Source: Anaerolineaceae bacterium
GTDB taxonomy: Bacteria; Chloroflexota; Anaerolineae; Anaerolineales; Anaerolineaceae
DNA length: 28,328 nt
Assembly (NCBI GenBank): GCA_003446605.1
Contig: DMDF01000075.1
Location: 36,485-64,812, forward strand
Direction: 5' to 3'
The position numbers and the translations under genes are program-made. The notes beneath the pieces were generated by a model, which was not told the DNA's origin, searched no databases, and worked only from the letters and a program-made list of their open reading frames with translations. Shown here piece by piece: positions 15,841-22,455 of the stretch (the stretch's first letter is position 1; every line of letters begins with the position of its first letter).

Positions 15841-16332
15841 CTAGCCTGATCTTAATAAATTTTTTACTTCGTTCCATTCAATTATTTTCTGATCAATCGT
15901 TTGGTTGAAATATACCCGTACCCTCCTTTCCGCAATTTCATTAACTGCTTCAATTTCTTCTGTGGATAAATATGTATAAGACGTTACTTTTATTGTGTCC
16001 GGGCGGTAGCTTATGGGACCGATGTTCAATTCCATTTTCAGTTGTGGATGAGATTTAAATAATTCCAATGCCACCGTTGGCGACCGCATGAGGAGTAAAA
16101 CATTTTCGTTATTTTCAATAAATTGAAGAAGATTTGGCTTGGTCTCTTCGACAGAAAAGATAACGGATTTTGCCTGTGGAGGGGTAGCCAATAAAAAAAC
16201 GTTCTTTAGAACCGGATTAGAAGCTGTAAAATCATCAACAATAACAATTTTTTCAATTTTGAAGTCAGCTAAAACTCTTACAATGCATTGACCGTGAATC
16301 AGTCGATCGTCAACTCTGATTAGCGTTATCAT
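15841..16332 (-). CDS. PTS mannose-family EIIB subunit
   Basis: 163-residue cytoplasmic phosphotransferase that passes phosphate from EIIA to the incoming sugar. The N-terminal signature RVDDRLIHGQ carries the phosphorylated His13. The rest has the EIIB-Man pattern (IVIVDDFTASNP, SYRPDTIKVTSYTYLS). It lies between the EIIA and EIIC-EIID genes, eight bases after EIIA. The ribosome-binding site is a modest GGAAGG/AAAG stretch formed by the end of the EIIA gene. Confidence 0.92.
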   Translation of the reverse strand: MITLIRVDDRLIHGQCIVRVLADFKIEKIVIVDDFTASNPVLKNVFLLATPPQAKSVIFSVEETKPNLLQFIENNENVLLLMRSPTVALELFKSHPQLKMELNIGPISYRPDTIKVTSYTYLSTEEIEAVNEIAERRVRVYFNQTIDQKIIEWNEVKNLLRSG

Positions 16333-16340
16333 TTTTTTCT

Positions 16341-16769
16341 TTAACCTTCCAATATCATCTCTTTTGTAATAATACGAATATTGTCTTTGCCCTTAGCCAC
16401 TATATCCATTAATAAATCTTCAAAAGGCAATTGCTGGTTTCTCAATGTAAGTATTTCAGCTAACATCGGTAAATTCACACCGGTAACAATCGATGCATTG
16501 ATATCAACCAGTGTCATTGCGGCTGAATTGGTCGGCGAGGCTCCAAACAAATCCGTAAAGATCACGTTCTTATGGGTCTGCATGCTTTGTATCAGTTCGA
16601 TAATTTTCTTGCTCAAATCCATGATGTCATCCCCCTCATAAAGTCCGATGGTTTCAAAGTTTTCTTGCGGACCCATTAACATTTCAATCGCCTGTTTAAA
16701 ACCACCGGCAAGTGTAGAATGCGTGCATACTAAAATACCTAAAGTTTCGTTTTGATTTGTTGATGACAT
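16341..16769 (-). CDS. PTS mannose-family EIIA subunit
   Basis: 142-residue cytoplasmic protein that takes phosphate from HPr. The active-site histidine is His17 in GILVCTHSTLAGGFKQAIEMLMG. FTDLFGASPTNSAA and VTGVNLPML are the other EIIA-Man signatures. Start ATG 16769 is preceded by AGGAAAA, 17 bases after the regulator stop. EI and HPr, which are needed for function, are not in the window. Confidence 0.92.
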   Translation of the reverse strand: MSSTNQNETLGILVCTHSTLAGGFKQAIEMLMGPQENFETIGLYEGDDIMDLSKKIIELIQSMQTHKNVIFTDLFGASPTNSAAMTLVDINASIVTGVNLPMLAEILTLRNQQLPFEDLLMDIVAKGKDNIRIITKEMILEG

Positions 16770-16786
16770 GTTTTTTATTTTCCTAT

Positions 16787-17497
16787 CTATCTGAAAATCA
16801 CATCAAAAATATATTTCGTTCCGTGATATATAGAATTGGCATATGCAATAGGGCTCATATTCGTATCAATATCCACCCCAGTCATACGCATTCCTACCCC
16901 TTTATCTTTTTCGAATAGGATCTTTGCATAAATTCCTTCAACCATGATCGCATTTATTTTTTCTTGTTTCAGCAGCACCTCTGTCTTGTAATATGTTTTT
17001 AAAACATCATAGAGAGAATTTTCTTCAAACGAATACACATCAAGCCCAGGGAACCGTTTTTCAGGAAGATAGACATTTTCAATCGCAATAGGCTCTAGAT
17101 CAGCCATCCTTACCCTGCTTAAGAAATAAACATTCTCCGTGGGCAATATTTTTAACTTTTCAGCAATTAATGGTTCCGTTCTTTTCGTTTCAAAAGTAAG
17201 AACCTTACTACTTGGTTTATAGCCAAGCTGTGTCATGTGGTATGTAAATCCAAGCACCTCCAGGGATTTCCGATATACCCAGTGGGAGACAAAAGTCCCC
17301 CTACCCTGGATGCGGTAGAGGTATCCATCATTCACCAGTTCATCGATCGCTTTTCTGACTGTCATCCTGCTGGTATTGAACTGATTGCAGAATTCCTGCT
17401 CTGAAGGAATAATATTTCCTTTTTGGTAAATGCCATTATCTATGTATTCTTTGATATATGAGATGATCTGTTGGTATATCGGTATGGTATCTGTCAT
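16787..17497 (-). CDS. GntR/HutC-family transcriptional regulator
   Basis: 236 residues. An N-terminal winged helix-turn-helix (about 1-72) includes IPSEQEFCNQFNTSRMTVRKAIDEL and the wing GRGTFVSH. A C-terminal UTRA ligand-binding domain (about 90-232) follows. Members of this subfamily sense sugar phosphates such as GlcNAc-6-P or GlcN-6-P. It is the first gene of the operon, so it most likely represses its own transcription and that of the PTS/catabolic genes, with relief by an intermediate. Start ATG 17497 has AGAGGA about five bases upstream. A palindromic operator candidate overlaps the promoter about 100 bases upstream. Confidence 0.9.
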   Translation of the reverse strand: MTDTIPIYQQIISYIKEYIDNGIYQKGNIIPSEQEFCNQFNTSRMTVRKAIDELVNDGYLYRIQGRGTFVSHWVYRKSLEVLGFTYHMTQLGYKPSSKVLTFETKRTEPLIAEKLKILPTENVYFLSRVRMADLEPIAIENVYLPEKRFPGLDVYSFEENSLYDVLKTYYKTEVLLKQEKINAIMVEGIYAKILFEKDKGVGMRMTGVDIDTNMSPIAYANSIYHGTKYIFDVIFR

Positions 17498-17587
17498 TCA
17501 TTCCTCTTCATCTTTATTAGTTATTGTGTTCCTTGAAATTTGCAATGAAGCAAATATATGTCTATATAGAGGTTGTGTATACGAGAT

Positions 17588-17634
17588 ATATATACATGTT
17601 GTATATATTATATGGAATTAATGATGACTGTCAA
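17588..17634 (-). promoter_or_regulatory. Amino-sugar operon promoter with palindromic operator
   Basis: On the minus strand a perfect TTGACA (17634-17629) is followed after 16 bp by a perfect TATAAT (17612-17607). ATATATACA / TGTATATAT, 9-bp arms around a TGT centre (17588-17608), overlaps the -10 and the predicted start site near 17600. Palindromes with TGTATA half-sites are common for GntR/HutC regulators. The 5' leader would be about 100 nt. Confidence 0.75.
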
Positions 17635-17654
17635 TAGGCATGATGATGGTTTTA

Positions 17655-18082
17655 TTGGCGCGTATGGAAACGCGCCTTACCCATGCAAAGGTCAATAAAT
17701 TGCGATTAATGCAGGAAGTGATTAGGGTTTGGAGAGATTCCTCGGTCGCTACGCTCCATCGGAATGACACGATAAGAGGTATGTACGTCATCCCAAGGGA
17801 TTTCACCATTAGTAGAAAGAGCCAGTAAGTAAGAGAGCGCCCATATGTTTTTGGGTTTTGTTTTTGCGACATACTCCATATGATCCCATCGCAATGAACA
17901 GATCCTTCGTCGTTTCACTTCTCAGGATGACGTCGAGAAATAGATTTTGGGGATTCATGGAATTAGAGAGAATAAATAAGCATTGGTCAACCATGGATAC
18001 ATCACTACGATAGGTTTAGGAAAAGATCACGAAATGGAGAGATTCCTCGGTCGCTGCGCTCCATCGGAATGACAGGGGAAAA
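17655..18082 (+). repeat. Long composite repeat, copy 2
   Basis: It contains, in order: the GGCGCGT-ATGGAA-ACGCGCC hairpin (17657-17676); palindromic element GAGATTCCTCGG...CGGAATGACA (about 17735-17769); a segment CATCCCAAGGGATTTCACCA to CATATGATCCC; element AGATCCTTCG...AGGATGACG (17900-17932); a segment shared only with copy 1; and element GAGATTCCTCGG...GGAATGACA (18038-18074). About 175 bp (17760-17933) match 28091-28264 with only two differences by eye. Short open frames across this interval (for example 17618-17872 and 17640-17828) are repeat-derived and not credible genes. Confidence 0.87.
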
Positions 18083-18151
18083 TGGTGCGTTAATAATACG
18101 CCCTTGTACTACTACTCAGAACCATGGGAAAATAGATGCAGTCTATTTCAA
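18083..18151. other. Hairpin remnant between copy 2 and the SNF2 gene
   Basis: GGTGCGT-TAATAAT-ACGCCC (18084-18103) is an imperfect stem followed by TTGTACTACTACT. It is another divergent member of the GC-rich hairpin family seen at 7635, 17657 and 27952. No terminator for the SNF2 gene is obvious. Confidence 0.4.
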
Positions 18152-20386
18152 CTAATCAAGAGGTTTTAACAATTCGAGTAATTCTTCTCGTGACCAGCGG
18201 TGTTCTCCTTCAGAGGCAGCACCTATAATCTGATCTGCAATTCCTCGTTTTTTACTGAGCAATCTATCAATCTTCTCTTCCAGAGTTCCATTTGTCAAAA
18301 AATGATGGATAAAGACAGTTTTTTTCTGCCCAATACGATGAACTCGGTCAGTCGCTTGATCTTCTACCGCTGGATTCCACCATCTATCTGCATGAATCAC
18401 ATGATTTGCAGCTGTTAAATTTATTCCATAACCCGCTGCCATAATTGATAACAAGGCGACTTTTGCTGTTCCATCATTGAATTTATCAATAAGACTTTGA
18501 CGCTGGTTTGTACTTCCATCTATTCGAATGTAAGAGAATCTTTTTTCTCTCATTATATTTTCAAGTAACGAAAGCATGCCTAAAAAATGACTAAAAATAA
18601 TTACCTGTTCTCCATTATCGATAATCTCATCTATTTTCTCGATTATGAAATCAAACTTATCAGAACGACCCATTATAGGCTCAGTCTCTCCTGTAAATAA
18701 GGCTGGATGATCACATATTTGTTTCAGTTTTGTAAGCACCGGAAGAATATTAGTTGTGTAATTCACATAATCCCCACGCATAATTGAACTGCGCAAATTT
18801 TTCATACTGTCCTGAAGAGTTCCATAAAGATTTCTTTGTTCTTCTGTTAAATCTACCCATTCAGTCAATATAATTTTTGGGGGAAGGTCATTCGCAACAG
18901 CTTCTTTTTTCCTTCGCAGGAGAAAAGGTTTGATTCTACGACCTAATTGTTGTGCAGCGGATGTTTGACCTGCCATAATTGACTCTTCATACAACCTGAC
19001 GAATGTGCCATGTTTGCCAAGATGTCCCTTCATGAGAAAGTCAAATAATGACCAGAGTTCAGCTGGTCTATTTTCAACAGGGATACCGGATAAAGCTAAG
19101 CGGTGTTTGGCATTTAGGGATTTAATTGCTTGGCTCCGTTGCGTATCAGGATTTTTAATTCGCGTAGCTTCGTCGAGGATTAAATAATAGAAAGGTATAG
19201 TTGCTAAGAAATCAATATCTCTAGCAACAGTTTCATATGTTGTTATAAAGATATAAGGCATACTTGAGCGAAATATCTTTCTTGATCGGTTAGATCCATG
19301 GTAAATATAAACCCTGAAGAAATAAAAAATGCGATTTATTTCATTTTCCCAATGTTGCAAAACGGATTTAGGTGCGATTATTAAACTGTGATTTTTTATT
19401 TTTGAATCCTCATACCCTAAGCGCAAAGCTATAAGAGATTGCATGGTTTTTCCTAATCCCATGTCATCTGCCAGTACACCATGAAGCTGGTTCTGGCGTA
19501 ACCATTCAAGCCAATGAATACCGGCTCTCTGATAAGGACGTATATTAAAACCATGTGTTTTGAGCTGCTGCTCGAGATCTTCTGATAATTGAAATTCTTC
19601 ATCTGCCTGAAATCCTGACAATTGGTTCAAGAATTCCTGATAGGCTTCACTTAATACTCTTTTTCCTCCAATTTTATCAATGAATTCTTCAAGAGATGCA
19701 AATTCAGATGCGGGCAGGCGAAATCCTTCTGATGTAATATCCGCCTCCAGCTCTCTAAGTTTTTTTTCAGTTTGATCGATGGCATTATTATCCAATTTAA
19801 TCCAGGTAGATTGATCCAGCTGAAGATATTTATTCTCCTCTGCTTTTGCCTTTAGTATTAAATTTCTTGGTATAGATAAATCTCTGGAGGTGTAATGGAT
19901 ATCAAAATCTAACCACCCCTGTGGGTCTTTTTCTACCTTTACCACGGGTACTAACGGATCAGTAATTATCTGTATTTTGCCTGCCAGATCAGTCAATACG
20001 GCATTAAACTCATTTTTAATCATAACAAGATCACGCAAGAAAAATTCAGGGATTTCATCCAATCCAAATGTTGCCTCCCCCTGCATTAATAACTCTGCCA
20101 CTTTACCAGTCGGTTTTTCAATTGGAACAAATGTATTCCCTATGCGTGTGAATTTCCCATCGCTTGTGAGTTTTAATTTATCTGCTGTAATCAGATTGTG
20201 TTGATTTTTCAGCTTATACCCTGTCTTTACATGGATCCCTGAGTCGTTGTCATAGGTTATTTCGGCGGTGGGTTTTATTGGATCCGATAATATCTTTACA
20301 GTTTTCGACTGTTTCGTTTCGGGAATTTCTTTTTTTTCGTAGATAAGATAGAATTGGAGGCTCAATGTCAAAAACAAGAGAGCCAT
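18152..20386 (-). CDS. SNF2-family DNA translocase, main part (frame interrupted at the N-terminus)
   Basis: 744 codons in this frame. It has a long N-terminal region (about 20-280), then the SNF2 ATPase: LADDMGLGKT (Walker A, about 305-314), LDEATRIKN (motif II, DEAT rather than DEAH/DEAQ), LALSGIPVENRPAELW (motif III region), IFSHFLGMLSLLE, then AAGYGINLTAANHVIHADRW and QATDRVHRIGQ (motifs V-VI). Such proteins move on duplex DNA and remodel protein-DNA complexes. Residues 1-18 (MALLFLTLSLQFYLIYEK) are out-of-frame translation of the preceding frame and not a signal peptide. The true N-terminus is encoded at 20250-20663, and a +1 shift at an A8 run (20337-20330) would join them into roughly 840 residues. 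Confidence 0.85.
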   Translation of the reverse strand: MALLFLTLSLQFYLIYEKKEIPETKQSKTVKILSDPIKPTAEITYDNDSGIHVKTGYKLKNQHNLITADKLKLTSDGKFTRIGNTFVPIEKPTGKVAELLMQGEATFGLDEIPEFFLRDLVMIKNEFNAVLTDLAGKIQIITDPLVPVVKVEKDPQGWLDFDIHYTSRDLSIPRNLILKAKAEENKYLQLDQSTWIKLDNNAIDQTEKKLRELEADITSEGFRLPASEFASLEEFIDKIGGKRVLSEAYQEFLNQLSGFQADEEFQLSEDLEQQLKTHGFNIRPYQRAGIHWLEWLRQNQLHGVLADDMGLGKTMQSLIALRLGYEDSKIKNHSLIIAPKSVLQHWENEINRIFYFFRVYIYHGSNRSRKIFRSSMPYIFITTYETVARDIDFLATIPFYYLILDEATRIKNPDTQRSQAIKSLNAKHRLALSGIPVENRPAELWSLFDFLMKGHLGKHGTFVRLYEESIMAGQTSAAQQLGRRIKPFLLRRKKEAVANDLPPKIILTEWVDLTEEQRNLYGTLQDSMKNLRSSIMRGDYVNYTTNILPVLTKLKQICDHPALFTGETEPIMGRSDKFDFIIEKIDEIIDNGEQVIIFSHFLGMLSLLENIMREKRFSYIRIDGSTNQRQSLIDKFNDGTAKVALLSIMAAGYGINLTAANHVIHADRWWNPAVEDQATDRVHRIGQKKTVFIHHFLTNGTLEEKIDRLLSKKRGIADQIIGAASEGEHRWSREELLELLKPLD

Positions 20387-20663
20387 CTTTTCTTATTTCT
20401 GGATTCAAACTTTTAAGAGATAATATTGTTTGACGGTCTTCAGTTTTTAATATGTTTATATGTTGACGGGAATTGTTATGCGATTCTTCGTGGTAATCAT
20501 ATGCCAGCAGTTTATTTATGTCTTGAATTTGTTCAAGTCCGTTTTCACACTCGCGACTTACGTGTATAATATGCTGCCCCTTTGAATTCAAATCCATATC
20601 AAAAACGAGGTTAATGTGCCCAACTTCTGTTTTCCTGAATAATCGAGAAAGATTATCAAACAT
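20250..20663 (-). CDS. N-terminal part of the SNF2 protein (frameshifted)
   Basis: 137 codons starting at ATG 20663, one base after the stop of the HhH gene, so translationally coupled. About the first 112 residues (MFDNLSRLFRKTEVGHINLV...ILSYLRKK) look like the real start of the SNF2 protein. They run into an A8 tract, after which this frame reads RNSRNETVENCKDII and soon stops, while the next frame continues sensibly as EIPETKQSKTVKIL. Removing one A from the run (or a +1 shift) restores a single protein. No domain is recognised in this N-terminal segment. It could be a sequencing error, a pseudogene, or a slippage-dependent gene. Confidence 0.65.
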   Translation of the reverse strand: MFDNLSRLFRKTEVGHINLVFDMDLNSKGQHIIHVSRECENGLEQIQDINKLLAYDYHEESHNNSRQHINILKTEDRQTILSLKSLNPEIRKDGSLVFDIEPPILSYLRKKRNSRNETVENCKDIIGSNKTHRRNNL

Positions 20664-20664
20664 T

Positions 20665-21387
20665 TCATTCGCCCTGGATTATTTCTTTGAACCACACTGG
20701 AATTTCCTGCCACTCGGGAAAGGCGCCGTTAAGATAAGAGTCGAGAATTGAAGAATTCCCCTCATGATCCAGCCTCGCCTTGATAAAATCATCTACAGTA
20801 ACCTTTTCTAACTTAGCCACTTCTTCGTTAAGCCGACTGAGTTTTTTCCCTTCAATATTCTCGTTTTCTTGCAATTGAGAGATTTGTGCTTGAATTGAAA
20901 AAATTTCTTCATTTGACTCATTTTCGATTGTTGATTTTCCTGGGAAATCATGCTGAAGCAAATCAGGGATTAATTTTTCATATTTCAATACCCAGAAATT
21001 TATTTGGGTTTGTTTATTTCCGCCAATGCCCTGTAGCCAAGATGACTTAAAAAGATCTCTAAGATTATCGTGATATATCTTATGAAGGATTGCCGAACCG
21101 AGTGCATACCCAATTCCAGGGATCTCCTGAATTCGTGTCTCAATTATATATTTCTCCAGGGCAATGCGTAATTTCTGGTTTCTCGCTTTCTCAAGCTCCT
21201 CCAGTTGAATTTCCAGAAGTTGTCTATTCCTGCTTAACTGTGTTAAGTTCAGTTCGATATTTTCCTTTGCGTCCTTCAATATCTTAAGATGCTGAGTGCC
21301 CCTGGCATTTTCATATTCAGATACTGCAATCGTTTTAAGAATTTTCCTTCTTTTATGAAGTTCAATCTTTGATAGTATTGACTCCAT
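20665..21387 (-). CDS. Coiled-coil protein with helix-hairpin-helix motifs, unknown function
   Basis: 240 residues. An N-terminal heptad-rich coiled coil (about 30-85, many Leu/Glu/Lys/Arg) leads into RIQEIPGIGYALGSAIL (about 85-101), a helix-hairpin-helix of the type that binds DNA backbone. A second GIG hairpin (LQGIGGNKQTQINFW, about 118-132) and another Gln/Glu-rich coiled coil (about 155-196) follow. It resembles the HhH tail found in some kinase-HhH proteins, but no kinase domain is present. It probably binds DNA or acts as a scaffold for the SNF2 protein, whose start lies one base past its stop. ATG 21387 has AAGGAA upstream. The function is not known. Confidence 0.7.
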   Translation of the reverse strand: MESILSKIELHKRRKILKTIAVSEYENARGTQHLKILKDAKENIELNLTQLSRNRQLLEIQLEELEKARNQKLRIALEKYIIETRIQEIPGIGYALGSAILHKIYHDNLRDLFKSSWLQGIGGNKQTQINFWVLKYEKLIPDLLQHDFPGKSTIENESNEEIFSIQAQISQLQENENIEGKKLSRLNEEVAKLEKVTVDDFIKARLDHEGNSSILDSYLNGAFPEWQEIPVWFKEIIQGE

Positions 21388-21410
21388 CTTGTGTTCCTTT
21401 TATTATATAT
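21388..21410 (-). promoter_or_regulatory. Possible promoter of the HhH-SNF2 gene pair
   Basis: Minus-strand TATAAT at 21407-21402, followed by AAAGGAAC as ribosome-binding site and ATG 21387. A second TATAAT lies at 21420-21415. No -35 hexamer stands out in this very AT-rich stretch. The 176-base gap to the nuclease gene suggests a separate transcription unit. Confidence 0.35.
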
Positions 21411-21563
21411 ACCCATTATATATTAGCTACTAATTTTATTAATCTTCAAGAAGCAATACGTAGAGTATTTTTTGTTAATCCCACATCCTCATCAGTTAAT
21501 TATGTGTTTTCCCAGAATACCTACAAAAACAATTTCATTCTTTGGACTCGAATAGTTCCACCA

Positions 21564-22454
21564 CTAACTCATCTCATACGATTCTCTGATCAACGGAAAT
21601 GCTTTTTGCACATCTTCATCATCATTGACGCGAATTTCCACATTACCGGTTCCATAATGACCAATATCTGTCACATTTCGAGCGAATCCCTTTTCGAAAG
21701 ACGTGGTTTTAAGATCCAGTTTCACAAAAACCAGAATGTCGCCGGTATTGGGGTGGAACTCCACGCAGGCAAAATTGGATAATCGTTTGAAGGCGATATA
21801 ATACTTGGTTTCATTTTCGACGATATCATCACCAAGGGTCAAGATGAGCGTTTTCAATTCATCATAGCGTTCTTTTTCTTTCTGCCCCATCTTGTCGAAC
21901 AATTCCATCACAGTCGCGTAATGCCCTTTCATTTTGGGGGTTTCCTGCGCAGTTGTTGCATTGACCTGTTCAAATAGAATCAGGTCATTTTCAAATCGAC
22001 GATAACGGATCAACTCGATATTTCTATCAATCTGTTCAATAGCTGCCTGGTCATATTTAGTGAAATCGCTGGCGATACAAAGCAAGCGCGCATTTTGCCA
22101 TTCGATATTCATGGATTCTTCTTTTCCAAATTTTTTTAAAACCAACAACTCAAATTCTGCTTTATGGTCGAGCAACCACGTCAGATAGAACAAGCCCTGA
22201 TTGATAACGCTCTCGCTGATGGAGCGCTTGTATTCAATAATGACCGGGCTTTTATTCTCATCAATGCCCAGTGTATCAATCCTACCACCATACGTTTTAC
22301 CAGTACTGTGTTCAGATGATAAAAAGCGAATGTTGAGAAATTTCTCAAGATTGGCTTCAATCAACTTTTGCAGGGATTTTTCAACGGATTCCGATAGGGA
22401 AACCAACTCATGCGTCCCCTTATTGTTACTTTCAAAAATGCGGATGGTCCCCAT
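21564..22454 (-). CDS. PD-(D/E)XK-type nuclease with C-terminal DUF5655
   Basis: 296 residues from ATG 22454. The N-terminal part has a restriction-nuclease-like core: GGRIDTLGID (Asp60), then VIIEYKR (Glu74, Lys76), the D...ExK pattern. The C-terminal DUF5655 domain spans about 190-294 (ELKTLILTLGDDIVENETKYYIAFKR..NFACVEFHP..VRNVTDIGHYGTG). The frame is open to ATG 22508 inside hsdMS, but ATG 22454 lies one base past the hsdMS stop, and the family usually begins with such an MxxIRIF stretch. It is coupled to the restriction-modification genes, so it is likely an accessory nuclease or DNA-binding factor of that locus. Whether it cuts DNA is not known. Confidence 0.8.
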   Translation of the reverse strand: MGTIRIFESNNKGTHELVSLSESVEKSLQKLIEANLEKFLNIRFLSSEHSTGKTYGGRIDTLGIDENKSPVIIEYKRSISESVINQGLFYLTWLLDHKAEFELLVLKKFGKEESMNIEWQNARLLCIASDFTKYDQAAIEQIDRNIELIRYRRFENDLILFEQVNATTAQETPKMKGHYATVMELFDKMGQKEKERYDELKTLILTLGDDIVENETKYYIAFKRLSNFACVEFHPNTGDILVFVKLDLKTTSFEKGFARNVTDIGHYGTGNVEIRVNDDEDVQKAFPLIRESYEMS

Positions 22455-22455
22455 C

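Noticed and set aside
17618..17994. Several 60-85 codon frames on both strands
   Set aside because: All lie inside composite repeat copy 2, whose other copies do not keep the same frames.
20330..20386. Signal peptide or membrane anchor at the SNF2 N-terminus (MALLFLTLSLQFYLIY)
   Set aside because: These residues are out-of-frame reading of the upstream frame, which continues the protein via the A8 shift.
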